DNA of 64,000 bases, taken from the NCBI GenBank assembly GCA_001465935.1, contig LNKV01000020.1, positions 178,273-242,272 on the forward strand, in the 5' to 3' direction. Numbering within the stretch: the first letter of the stretch is position 1; each line of letters starts with the position of its first letter. Shown piece after piece: positions 1 through 10,888 of the stretch. A program made the position numbers and the translations under genes. Source of the DNA: Clarireedia homoeocarpa (Eukaryota; Ascomycota; Leotiomycetes; Helotiales; Rutstroemiaceae). Below the pieces are notes generated by a model. That model searched no databases. It was given only the letters and a program-made list of their open reading frames with translations, and had not been told where the DNA came from.

Positions 1-1227
1 CATGACCATGATTTGAATAATTACTGTACAGAAATTGAAATTGGATTTTCAACAGATGCATAGGCCGGTCCATGAGTAAGTAAGTGAATGAATGCACAGT
101 TGGTGAAATTATCGTTATTAAAATCATGATATGTGTCTCTTATAGTATACAAGTAGATGCTTACGGTTTCATTCACTTCCCCTTCGCTGTGTACACACTA
201 TATATCGTCGTCGTGCCATCAATCGTGTTTCGCAAGTCTAGTAACGTTATACTCCAATTTCAATCTATAATTAATAGTTGATGACTTAATGCTTTCTAAT
301 TTTGTACTACTTGTAATACTTCAGATGTAATTTGTAGACATTTATTAGAATTTGCTATCCAGTGTTTTCGAACTTTAGTGGTAAATTATTTTTATCTTGT
401 TCTTGCTACAGTAATCTTACAACTCCCGTGATAGGAAGACAGGTGAAGCAATCGGCGAAATGGGTTTGTACTAACTACTGTACCCGCCCTAAGTATGGTT
501 GGATGGATAAGCGTGTCGTGCAGTTAAGGTTTAGAACCGCAGATAGTTTCCCCGCTATGGTTCTGGTGCCACTGCGAGATTTTGGCTGGCGACTGGTAGG
601 TCAGGTCGGGTCGGGTAACTGTATCGTGATCAAGCGCGCTGCGTTGTTATCCGTGGGCTCACTGGAAAGATGTGGCTTGCAATGCTGCTCGATTTCTTAC
701 CTTACCTTGTCTCGTCTTGTCCAGCCAGTCCCAGCTAGAATGGAGAAGCTAGTATGGAAGTGTGGGTGGGAATTTCGAGGACAGTGAGCTGCCATCGTTG
801 ATGAGACGGGGCGTGGGCGGCGACAAGGTAGAAAGGAATGGGAAAAGGGAGGTATGAAAGGGTGGACAGAGAGGGAAAGAACATATATATCAAGGTTAGA
901 CCACATATCCAAATATGAGTCTTCACGATGCTAACGACGAATGAGGATCCCGAAACGATGGCCAAGCAACATAAATTCTATCAGATGGTTTGAACCCCAA
1001 ATGAAGACTCGCCGTATCAGATATGTTCGAAACAAAATTAAAAACACTCGCGCACTTCAATTATCGTCCTCCAGCCGACAAGACGACTAACTGCATCATC
1101 ATTTCTGTACTCAAGGAAAACGCAGTCAGTGATGGCGGTTTGGAAAGAAATCCAGGAAAGAAATAGACAAGAGCACCCACCTTCTTGTTACACGTTCACC
1201 TTCCTCCAGCTGTTCTGCCCCTTCCAC
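1..1227. other. Intergenic, no gene seen
   Basis: Only short reading frames without start context, splice logic or recognisable motifs occur here. The stretch lies downstream of the minus-strand DUF6590 gene, so its right end probably holds that gene's 3' untranslated region. Confidence 0.5.
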
Positions 1228-2150
1228 CTATTTCTCCTCTACGGGGGTTTGACTTCCTCCGCACAAGTATCTGTATCTGTTCCAAAACTTTGGGATACTC
1301 TCTTCGTCCAATCGACTCACTTTGTTGTAGTCTGCGAAGTATTTGCGAGAGACTGGATAGGCCATGAAGGCATACGCCCTCTCGCTCATATGGTCACCGT
1401 CTTCTGTATTGCAATACAGAATATTTTCTTCTTCATCTGCCTTATCGGTGGTTTTGTTGTGTGCCGTGTTCGAGTCGTTGACCTTTTCGGTTATCTTACC
1501 CTTATTCGCGGCCTCACGGATTCTAGTATACTGATACCTATACTCCTTCTTTATCTTTTTTAGTCCGGTGTCTTCGTTCGTGTAGATCGGAATAAGCACG
1601 CAACTATTGGGGCGTGCCTGTGCGACGATGAACCGACGCCATTTCGAATATATCGACCAAAATTTATAAGGTCTGACGATTGGTCGACCAGACTCCTTTA
1701 GTGATGATCTAGCGGACGTCTTCCGCCTCCTCGGTTTTTTTGGTATTGCTGGTTCATGTAAAGGACCTATTACGATATCTCCAACCGTGAGATTATGTAC
1801 GATGTCCCGATCTTTGGATTGTTTCTGATTGAGAGCCGAATCTGGCGATCTCGCTACGGTTCGTCCGTTCGTTCCGGATATCGATCTCGTGGCTTCGACA
1901 ACACCTGATGTGGATGTTTTGGAGGCCTGGCTTGAGGTGGTTTCAATGTTCGATCTGCTAATGACGGCCAAGGTCAGCGGATTTTAGTAGGAGTTTGAAG
2001 ATCTCCGGGTTCATACAACTCCAGCTTGGGAACTGTTTCACCGTATGTGCTCCCAGAGATCATCTTGAAGAGTCTTTGCGGCCCTGCATTAATCGACTTG
2101 GTGAGATTAGAAGTGTACAGGTACCGCGCGATGCAGCTAAGAGTTCTCAT
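1228..2150 (-). CDS. DUF6590-domain protein, two exons
   Basis: Exon 1 is 2150-2017 and exon 2 is 1957-1228, giving 287 residues. The 59-base intron (2016-1958) has donor GTATGA, branch site GCTGAC and acceptor TTAG, and joins the frames exactly. The split is needed because the second frame has no usable ATG at its 5' end. Residues 46-100 are Ser/Thr-rich and probably disordered. From about residue 100 the protein resembles fungal DUF6590: GDIVIGPL (104-111), FWSIYSKWRRF (144-154) and a CVLIPIYT strand (164-171), then a region ending in a SRKYFADYNKVSRLDEES-type segment. The function of DUF6590 is unknown. No signal peptide or membrane segment is visible. A second family member lies 4.5 kb away at 6669-7751. 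The family assignment is from recalled pattern, not a search. Confidence 0.7.
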
Positions 2151-4945
2151 CGTGGTTGAAATGCTTGGATGACTTCCAGTATGATGCTTGATTGAAATGA
2201 TGGACAAAAGTGTTTAAGGATGAGGATCAGTATGATGTTTTGGACGGGGGGCATATCCAAAATATTTAAAAGGGCCGCATTTGGTCCAGTCTAAACCAGC
2301 ACGTGGCATATCTTCCGTTTGCTTTGGTTTTCAATCTGCAGGAAGATGAAAGAAGTATGCATTTCGCTGGATTCTACCTCCAAATCGTTCACCGGTTATG
2401 TCCCTGGATTATCGTTTGCCAGCCGTCGAAAATATATCGTTTTTACTTCCCACTCTATGGCCACTCCTACACCGACAGTTCTCATCTCTAACAGATGAAA
2501 GGAAGGAATTATAGGTCTGAGAATGTAGATTCCCCAATGCAGTGGTAAAAACGGGACGAGACATATCAGTGGAGTAGCAGGATACGCACCTAGGGTCCAG
2601 AGGTTTGCCAGTTGATGGCAAGTGGGTATGTGCAATTCATGCTGAGAAGATGTTTGGATGCCACAAACTAAGCATAATTCATCTATGCATGGGTCAAATA
2701 GCCACTGCAAACGTTTCTGGGGTTGGTACTAACTCATGAGCATGCCATAGCTGGTAGTAGGCCGTGGGTAGTGGGGTAAAAACCAGCCCTTCGTACCCCA
2801 CCAGTCGTGCATTAGCTCGTTTTGGTTTCTTTATCCATCTGCTTATACACCCTGCTCGGTACTGTACATGCATGCGCTATTGATAAGCCTTTTGCCGGAT
2901 GCTCCCAGTTAAGGGATGCGTTGGAGCAATCTGAGCAGATGAGGTGACTTTCACGCGAACTCAGCTTGTGGTATATCTCCGTAGAATTTGCGCTGCCAGT
3001 AGGAGCAAGATCAGAGAAACAGTTCCTTGGGATGTGATTGTGGCGGAGATGCGGTTCTGGAGGATGTTGCTCTTCCGGGTGTTGGCATATCAGCCTCGCC
3101 TTTTATGCGTCGATTTCCTGTACACGGTGTAGAGTACAAAGCAATCTCGTTTCGATTGATTAGTCGTGATTTTTTTGCTCTTGGCAGGAAATTAGCTGTG
3201 TTGGATAATTGTCATATTTGATATTCGTGGAAAAGGACCCAAGATGCGTAAATCGTAGAAAAAGGTCGATTGAAGCAAGATTTTACTGATGTGATACTGA
3301 AGCACCCCATATGTCGACGGCCAATACAAGAGTAGAAGACGCGATAACAGTATTCTCACTAGGAATACTTCTCGATGACCGAAATCTCGGTTTCTAGGAA
3401 CACCTACGCGCATGTCAGAAATATTCGGCAGTGATGGCGACCTTTAGGGGGCTATATAATTGGAATCACGGTGGTACAGTACAGTCAAACAAGCACACCT
3501 CTTTTCTGAACTCCAGGTTCTCAATACAACCCAAAATTTGTCAGTACCTTGTAGCTCATATTGGAGAATCTTGTGGCTCGATTTATCTCTTTCAATCCTG
3601 CAACCTAAAATTAAGATGAGCTAATGAGTATTCTGTGACTGTAAAGATGCTGTTGGACCGCCACTAACATGCTCACTTGGCAGGAATGTCGTGAGAGCGC
3701 TCTCCTCTTTGTGGTCCTCATACAGTACGTAGTTGAAACTATTGTAAAGCTACTCACTGTGTTTGCAAATTTAGATCAGACTGAAGATCTGAGAGAAGAA
3801 TGAAAATATGTTATTAATTGTATAGAATTCACCCCGAGTAGAATCTTCAAATATATATTCTTTTGGTCTTCGCTGTGGAACATATGGTTGTTAGGAATCT
3901 TTGCGGGATGCTTGGATTTCGGTACATGAGTAGATCTTTGATAGATTTCAACTGCTTTGTGTTGCTGGGAAACAGTATTATACACATAAATGCATCAGCC
4001 GATCTAAAATTCCGTAACAAAATCAGTTTTGGGGGTATGGGCCTCAAATTTGGTTGACATAGCAATAAGGGATTCGTTTTAGCTAACTATGAGATACTAG
4101 ACGTTTCGAACATAGCTTATTGAGTAAATTTGCTATTGGAATAAAGATCTTTTTGGAGTGCCCCCTGACTTTAGGCGAGTCTGTGCGTAGTGTTTTGGGT
4201 ACTCTCTGTGCCTAGTAATAGGTTAGGCATTTCATCCCTAAGATTAACAAAAGAGCTATAACTCTATATAGTTCAGGATTTGAGATATATATATATCTGT
4301 TTTCAGATTCCAAAAGGCTTCAGAATTGAGTATTCTCTTAAGTAATTCGGAGTACAACTTGGGTCAAAAGTTGATAGTTGTGTCTGGGGAAGAGGTCAGA
4401 TTTCCATGGCAGTTTATTTTGGATCTTGTCACAATAGCATGCAATAGCGCGTAACATCACATGACTATCTCGCTTCGTCATTCCCCCTGTGAGCAGTATT
4501 GCCGACTCAACCACCCTCCTCGATCGTTCTAGCACGTAACCGTTACTCTCACCCTTTTCGTTTATCTCACCCGGGTCTATGCGAATGATGGTTTGTACAA
4601 TCATCCCTTGTATTCACAACACTCCCCTCAATTCTCAAGTCCTACTGGCAGCCAATTAATTACCTTGCGGTTTGCCTCTATCTTGCTTTGCCAGGAAGTA
4701 GACGGTGTTAATATTCGCCGGGCACGGTTACAAGAGGAGGCGTAGGAACTTGGGATGGAAAAGGTTTCAGGACGTTTAGAAAGAATCACATCACATATTA
4801 TTAAGTTGACAAAACACAGTAAAAGGAGATATTTGTTTTCATTTGTATTCACTAGAGGAAATGCCTGAATTGAGCGGAGAATTGATTAGCTATCCATAGA
4901 ACCATGTGCACGTGCATGTGTGCCCACACTTCGTATCATGACCCT
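2151..4945. other. Intergenic, no gene seen
   Basis: About 2.8 kb with only short frames on both strands, none with domains or splice continuity I can recognise. The left end should hold the promoter of the minus-strand DUF6590 gene; a TATA-like run (TTTTAAATATTT, minus strand) lies near 2262-2275. Confidence 0.45.
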
Positions 4946-6172
4946 TTATTTCGTCATTCCGGTTTCTTCATCAACGCGATTGTAGTAGAGAGTAAGCGTA
5001 TCGTCTTTTTCTTCCTCCTGACTTTCATCCTCGGAATAATTTCGTCTTTCATCAGCATAGACGTAAGTTTCCATGTCCCGAAGCATCACGGGCGGGCATA
5101 TGGCTTTCAATTTTTTCATCCAATCCTCTTCATCGGGCTTAGAAATCTCATTTTCGGCGAGATACCTCGCAAAATAAGCACAGCAAGAAGCTAGAGGGTC
5201 TTGCATAGCAATATAGATCTCGTTCCGACCATTTTTCAATTTCTCGTATTTTTCACGAAGCATTTCATCATAGCCCTCTATCTCGGGGCGGTCCGCTCGC
5301 GAAGATACAATGGATCTTGGTTCTTCGTCCCACCAGTCTGATACTTCACAGGTAAGTTGCACGGTGGTATCCAGCATTTCTCGAGTGTATGCGATGTAGC
5401 GTTCTTGGTAGTTCACCAAAAGTCTCCAATCGGATATGATTTTCTGATTGACTTCCATTGGTTTATAGTCGCGTTTGGTTTTCTTCTTGGGTTCCCATTC
5501 ACTCATAGGTATCCCAAAATCTCTTTCGACGTCATCCAAACGGTACTTCAAAGTGGAAGAAGAGGTTTTGTCAGCTTCAATATCCCCTGGATCAGCTTCC
5601 GACTCTGCATGGTCCTTCTTGATACCACCGCAATGATCTAGTATAACTTTAAGCACCTCTTCCACAGAGATTTTCACAATGGGAGTTTTCTTCTCCCCAA
5701 TGTTCAGTTGTGGTTCTGTATAATCCTTGTTTATGCTATCGCAGTAATCTCGTATATCTGCAAGCGCCTTCTTCGCATGATGACTTTCTTTGTTGGCTTT
5801 GTTAAGATTCGCTTTGAGATTTATTACATGTTCGAGCCGTGATGCATGCGTACTTAAGTAATCCTGATGGAGTGCATTAGAGCGCTCCTCGAAGTTTGCG
5901 ATATCCTTTTTCAGGTCCCGCATTAACTTGTCGAAGGGCTTCACGCCGTTTTTGTCGGGTATCGCATGGCGTGGATCTTTAAAATTTTCGCGAATATGCT
6001 TCCAGGTGTCTTCTAAGGCCATCAACCGGCCATCCAGACTCAGGTACCGATGAACACCAGCTTCGAGATCAGGTGTATATTCTCTTCGCGAGAATAATGG
6101 AACCAAAAACCCACGTCCTGACAATCCAGGCCGAGTGTATGGTAACATGGTTGGTTTGATGACGCGAAACAT
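4946..6172 (-). CDS. Hypothetical charged, helix-rich protein (408 aa)
   Basis: A single uninterrupted exon beginning at a true ATG (6172). I do not recognise the family. The N-terminus (MFRVIKPTMLPYTRPGLSGR) is basic and free of acidic residues, so a mitochondrial presequence is possible but unproven. Residues 60-160 are rich in Lys, Glu, Asn and His with heptad-like spacing, suggesting coiled coil. The C-terminal third has aromatic and acidic patches and ends in a Glu/Asp-rich tail (SEDESQEEEKDD). No catalytic motif, signal peptide or transmembrane segment is visible. It lies between two DUF6590 genes on the same strand, with about 500 bases to the upstream one, so it may belong to the same accessory block. 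Length and intact frame make it a likely real gene. Confidence 0.65.
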   Translation of the reverse strand: MFRVIKPTMLPYTRPGLSGRGFLVPLFSRREYTPDLEAGVHRYLSLDGRLMALEDTWKHIRENFKDPRHAIPDKNGVKPFDKLMRDLKKDIANFEERSNALHQDYLSTHASRLEHVINLKANLNKANKESHHAKKALADIRDYCDSINKDYTEPQLNIGEKKTPIVKISVEEVLKVILDHCGGIKKDHAESEADPGDIEADKTSSSTLKYRLDDVERDFGIPMSEWEPKKKTKRDYKPMEVNQKIISDWRLLVNYQERYIAYTREMLDTTVQLTCEVSDWWDEEPRSIVSSRADRPEIEGYDEMLREKYEKLKNGRNEIYIAMQDPLASCCAYFARYLAENEISKPDEEDWMKKLKAICPPVMLRDMETYVYADERRNYSEDESQEEEKDDTLTLYYNRVDEETGMTK

Positions 6173-6668
6173 GTTTGTAGATGATGATGGATGAGGTGTC
6201 CAGGTGGTAAAGTGTTGACGGTAGGTTTTTGTTGTGTTGGGATGCTTTGGAAAGCTGGTACCTTAAATAACTAATCTCGATGGTTGTTTAGATGAGAATA
6301 ATGTCTGCTAAGTAGTTGTTCATTATTGTGATCTCTTCATTTCTTTCCGGCAATCAGATGAAGAACAATGAAACGGCTGGAGACAGGCCAAAGAGAGAGC
6401 GTGTGAAAGTTATTGTGTAGGAGATTGACTGGAGGAGTGTGCGGAAGATAGTGAGATGGTTGTTTCAAAGATTGTTTACTCCTGGAGAGTTGTTCTGAGG
6501 GTGACCAGAAGATGTGTGATCAGAAAATCTGCGAGCTCTCTCATCATTTATATAGCGAGAAACTTCCTGTACATATCATTGCCAAGTGCCATCGAGACCA
6601 TTGATTGTAACCTGTAAAGGATAAAGAATATACCTTGAAGAGCAGCTAACTCTCGAAAGTGAACTGGT
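6173..6668. promoter_or_regulatory. Upstream region of the 408-aa gene
   Basis: These 496 bases separate two minus-strand genes and should contain the terminator of 6669-7751 and the promoter of 4946-6172. A TATA-like element (CTATATAAAT on the minus strand, around 6546-6555) lies about 375 bases from the start codon. Confidence 0.35.
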
Positions 6669-7751
6669 CTAACTCCCCCGTGCTAAGCCGCTGAGCCGAT
6701 TATTCGGTCCGTATTCAGCGAATAGTCTGATGAGGCGTATCAAATCCTGATGTCTAATCTCCCCTTCAATGATACACGGTGTCGAATATTTATGGCAAGA
6801 CGGATAAACAAGATGAATGCTCGACTTCGGATGCATGATATGAAAGTTTGCTACATTTGGCGTGCAGAACTCCTCTAGCCGCTCGGTGAATATGGGATCA
6901 TGGCAGCTCTCTCTAATTGCTACCGGAGATACATCGATGTCTCGGATCGAAATATACTGCTCTTTTAGGAAGTTAGGTTTTGAGTCTAGCCCTTTCTTTC
7001 CATGTGTGTAGATGGGCAGCGCGATGGCGTGGTCGTGGTAGCATTGGATGAGGACATACTTGCGTTCTTTAGAGTAAACCGGGCCGAATACCGTGTTGGA
7101 TCGATAACGATGATGTTCCTCTGCGGCTTCGAGGTTATAATCCGGTTCGTGGGTTGCAGCACAAATGACTAGACCAGCTTTATATTGGTTAGGCAGTTTA
7201 CGCTTGCCGTATAGTTCGTGTGGTTTGGTTGGCTTCGTTTGAGATTCGGCGTCGCAATACAGAGTCGTTCCGGTTGCTGGCCTCTTCCCGTTGTCCATTC
7301 CAAATGTGTTTACTGAAGTAGTTTTAGACTTTACACCATTGACATCCTTCTCATACCAGAAATCCGGCGTTCCTACTGGTGTTCTGCCCTCATCGAACGG
7401 GGCCAAAGCAAACCCCGACTTGGGAAGTTCGACAGTCCCAGGCCCACTCCCTATTCGTCTGCCTGTTCCACCAACCGAGCGAAACGAGAATGTGCTATTT
7501 GTTCGTCCTGGCTGTCCTCTGTGGCGGTATTGAAACAAGTCTTCGCTATCGATTCCTTTCATTGAATCGCGACGGGTATGAGAAACATTCATGCTACTGT
7601 CCTCTCGACGGTTCCTGGATGGTAGAGCGTACGGATGAAAGGATGGCGCTCGAAAACTTCTCTGGGAGCGATCGGGGCCAAAAGATGTACCGCGATCAAT
7701 AGAGCGTGGGCCGCGGGGAGCATCTCTGGATTGCGGTGTCCTCAGAGTCAT
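6669..7751 (-). CDS. DUF6590-like protein, single exon (360 aa)
   Basis: An intact frame from a true ATG at 7751. Residues 1-180 are low in complexity, rich in Arg, Ser, Pro and Gly (RDAPRGPRSIDRGTSFGPDR), and probably disordered. The conserved part is the C-terminal half: FGPVYSKERKYVLIQ, HAIALPIYTHGKKGLDS, then SIHLVYPSCHKYSTPCIIEG and DLIRLIRLFAEYG. These match the order of motifs recalled for DUF6590: a hydrophobic strand after a basic Y-x-K-x-R element, a cluster like LPIYT-x-G, and a late IHL...KYSTP...I.G segment. Biochemical function is unknown. It shares the family with 1228-2150 but has a very different N-terminus, so this is an old or fast-diverging duplication. It diverges from the plus-strand coiled-coil gene at 8302. 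Confidence 0.7.
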   Translation of the reverse strand: MTLRTPQSRDAPRGPRSIDRGTSFGPDRSQRSFRAPSFHPYALPSRNRREDSSMNVSHTRRDSMKGIDSEDLFQYRHRGQPGRTNSTFSFRSVGGTGRRIGSGPGTVELPKSGFALAPFDEGRTPVGTPDFWYEKDVNGVKSKTTSVNTFGMDNGKRPATGTTLYCDAESQTKPTKPHELYGKRKLPNQYKAGLVICAATHEPDYNLEAAEEHHRYRSNTVFGPVYSKERKYVLIQCYHDHAIALPIYTHGKKGLDSKPNFLKEQYISIRDIDVSPVAIRESCHDPIFTERLEEFCTPNVANFHIMHPKSSIHLVYPSCHKYSTPCIIEGEIRHQDLIRLIRLFAEYGPNNRLSGLARGS

Positions 7752-8301
7752 CGTGCTTTTGTAACATCGACGGCTAGGCTCAAGCTATAAGTTCTTTTTA
7801 TTTTGTGCCAGCAAATATTTCTCAAAACATGAAGGGGTTCGATATGCGATATACGTGAGATTGGTGATGCGTAAGCAATGTCTGTTATGCAGAGAAGCTC
7901 GAAGTTATAGCAAGACATTCGGTTGTTGGCACTTCTTAGGGTGGCTATTCCGGTTGCAGCATTACTGATGACATTTTCTTTTAGTCAATAGGTCATCGGC
8001 AGCCTTTTGTTTCCAAAAGCCCCAAAATTGAGAGGTCCCGACAAAGAATCGCAGAGCTTTTGGGAATCAGATTCTCTTTGTTGCTTAATCGGCGCTGTAT
8101 TTAGACATGCCCCATCTACCTAAGTAAAACAATTACGTTTTACTCTCAGTCACAAGTATGTTGGTAATACATTTGGGCAACTAACGTAAAATTACAGAAT
8201 TTCATTCGCATTTACCTCCTCCGCCACCACACAAGCACCATCGACACCCTCCAACAAGCCAGGATCAGGTAGACGAAGCCACTAAGAACCAAGCCAGAAA
8301 T
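7752..8301. promoter_or_regulatory. Divergent intergenic region, with a probable upstream exon
   Basis: This region separates the minus-strand DUF6590 gene from the plus-strand coiled-coil gene. Its right part is not simple promoter: the frame of the 8302 gene stays open back to 8198 and encodes a Pro/His-rich stretch. That stretch is preceded by a good acceptor (TTACAG, ending 8197) and a CTAAC branch site (8181). A GTATGT donor lies at 8156, but the frame leading into it contains a TAA at 8125 with no later ATG, so the first exon could not be placed. Confidence 0.45.
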
Positions 8302-9268
8302 ATGCAGAATATTTCAGGAAGCAATATGGAGGCAAACGCGGAAAGTCAAGTTCATATTGCTCAACGATCAAACACGTTACTTGAAGAGAACAGGGAACTT
8401 CACAACCAGGTTTTGGCGTTGCGGGAAGCGAGCGCTCAGAATCAAGCCAGAAACGAAGACATTGATCGCCTTGCATCAAAGTTTACCACCACACTTGCAG
8501 CCAAAGAGAGAGAAAAGCTAGCATTGGAGGAAGAAGTAGTGCGGTTAAAAAATATGTACCAAGTTGGGGAAGTGGAACATACTGGGTTTAGCTCAGATAA
8601 AGAATCCCTTCCCTGTTAGTATCATCCTCGCAAAGCAAGCTATTATTCCGATACTAACAAGAATATAAAAAGCTATAAAGTCAACGAATGAGCTTATTCA
8701 CGTCCAGTACCAAGATCAAAAACTATTAGCTATGGTGTTGACACCCGTGATGATCGATCAATGGAACAAACTCATCAACTTGTGGGAAAAAATACAAGAA
8801 TATAATCGGAAATGGCAAGAAGTTAGCTACGAAATGGAGATCATGGAACAGCCTGATGCTTCGGAGCAGTACGACGAAGAGACTCTCAGATCTAGGTATG
8901 ACCTAGACAACGAGCAACTACAAACAATTACTGGCGAGCTCAGCAAGCTATATGAAGAGATGGTGGAGCCTACTGAGGTTCTGTTTCCAAAAGTTGAGAG
9001 CATCCTTGTGCATAATAATCTTTTCTCGAGGGATCCTCCTGGCTGGAGAAGAAAGATGGGCGTTCTTGGTCGAGAAGACTCCTTTCTGCCCCCTCCAAGT
9101 CCGGTTCCTGATGCGAAGGAGAATGTCGATGCAGGAAGCATCCCGGATCATCAAGGGGAGCCTCCGCCAAAGTCAAATAGAACATCTCCTAGACAAGAGA
9201 ATGTACCGGGCTTTCTAGGGGCAGATCATGACTCGGATAGTGATTATTACAAGGACGAGATAGTCTAA
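8302..9268 (+). CDS. Hypothetical coiled-coil protein, at least two exons
   Basis: Exons 8302-8614 and 8673-9268 join in frame to give at least 302 residues. The 58-base intron has donor GTTAGT, branch site ACTAAC (8652-8657) and an AAG acceptor (8672); the next CAG would break the frame. Residues 10-90 have strong heptad character (TLLEENRELHNQVLALRE, AAKEREKLALEEEVVRL), indicating coiled coil. Exon 2 continues helical (WNKLINLWEKIQEYNRKWQE), then becomes Pro/Ser/Asp-rich and ends in an acidic tail (DHDSDSDYYKDEIV). No catalytic motif is visible. ATG 8302 is the first in-frame start, but the open frame back to 8198 behind a good acceptor suggests the real N-terminus is in a further upstream exon. 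I do not recognise the family. Confidence 0.6.
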
Positions 9269-9793
9269 GGGATTGCCGTAGGGGAGAGCAGATGCAAAAG
9301 GATCCGTTGTCTCCATGCTTCAAGGCTCAATTGTCCAGAAGATATTTAGTGGCGATGCAAATAGAGATGAGTTGTTGGAGGTGGCATATTGAGTGCACGG
9401 ACACTTTTGTGGCTGAAATTTACCCCACCTAAGGCTTTTACTCTTGTGTAACCATGAGGAAGTGGCCGATGTTTTTCTTTTTGGGTCTCAGTACTGAGTA
9501 AAGCTCCGTTGATGGAGAAAGTCAAGCATGTGCATTATTCTACTCTATAGTTAATTTAGAATACACATCTAAAATCTCAATTTTACAAATCAATTTGCTT
9601 GTATAACCTCTTAGACTTCAACATGACTCTATACGCGATGTGGTCCCATGGCCGTGGCGAAAGGAGGAAGGTCACAATTACACAATAAAGTGCGTGACCA
9701 GGTCTAGATTATGCGCTCTTACCTGCTGTTGATTATAAGCACTCATCCGAATATGCCCTGCTCATTGCGTTGCCTTTACGTCAACCTATTCTG

Positions 9794-9809
9794 CAGCGGG
9801 CCAGCCCGC
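9794..9809. repeat. Short perfect inverted repeat
   Basis: AGCGGGC-CA-GCCCGCT is a 7-base perfect inverted repeat with a 2-base loop, in a locally GC-rich patch. It could be a hairpin or the scar of a small element; nothing further supports either. Confidence 0.4.
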
Positions 9810-10855
9810 TGCTAGGGAAGGTCCTACCACCTAGCGGCTACTAAGCGAAGAAACTGGTGCCTACCCCTTTACTGACATTCCTCCCAGCTCTAAATTTGCG
9901 CCGCCCCAAATTCAGAGACGACTCCGGTGCTCTCTGCAGAGACATCGCTAGGTCCCTTCGCGAGGTGAAAATCGTCATCCTTAGAAGTCTAATTCAGATC
10001 CCTCAACTCCAGTTCTAACAACTTTTGATCCAGGGATGGTTGCTCGCTAACTCAAGGGCAATAGCATGATACGGTCTTAGACTGTCGTCGACGATGGATA
10101 CCAAGTAAAGCTCCTAGGTATCATCTACTCAGACTCTTGTGATACTGCTCGAGCGTAGATCTCAGGTGAACCATTTCATGTACCTGTTCCAGTGGTTGGA
10201 TCAGCTATTTCCGACAAAATACCCCTGAATGCGGAAAGGTCATCAAAGAGCCCATGAGCCAGCACTATCGTATCTTATTATTTATGTTCAATACGAACGT
10301 TGGTGCAGTCAACTTTCTGCATCAGTCTCTGTGCCGCTGTGTCGCCTATTCACAGCAGCGATCTCCTTCCGCGCACCCCCCTTACCCAACCGTGACATGA
10401 CGCTAGCTTCTAACCTTGCTCGCCCCCGTCATACACCTCTTTCGCTACGTTTGCCCAATCATCATTTTTTTTCGCTATCTGTCTCTATCCATCCATCCAC
10501 CGGCTTCAAGGCCTCTTAATGTCATTTTCCTACGCCATCTCTCTGACTACCTATCACTCCACCATTTCCAGTCTCCCCTCTTTACCAATACTCCATCGAA
10601 ATCAACTCTGGGCATAGAACGGATTCGTTCATGATCTCAGAGGAATGAGCGTCTTTGAGTAACTGTGCATGACAGTTTAGTACGTGACGGACACAGAGAT
10701 ACCATCGCCGTCATTGTGAATCTTTCGTGGTCAAAGCTCACTCCAAATATCGGAGATGGTAGAAGATGAAAAACGAAAAGTAGAGAACACAAACCCCGAA
10801 GGAAAAGAACAAGAACCTAGATGATTTCCGTATCAATCTCATAGCAGTCGAGACT

Positions 10856-10856
<1 letters not shown>

Positions 10857-10886
<30 letters not shown>
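10857..10886 (+). repeat. Poly-A tract of 30
   Basis: Thirty consecutive A residues, flanked on both sides by the 7-mer CGAGACT (directly before, and four bases after). No retroposed gene body was recognised upstream, so slippage expansion is the simplest reading. Confidence 0.8.

Positions 10887-10888
<2 letters not shown>

Noticed and set aside
7291..7702. Plus-strand frames over the second DUF6590 gene
   Set aside because: Shadows of a longer minus-strand frame with an ATG start and domain motifs.
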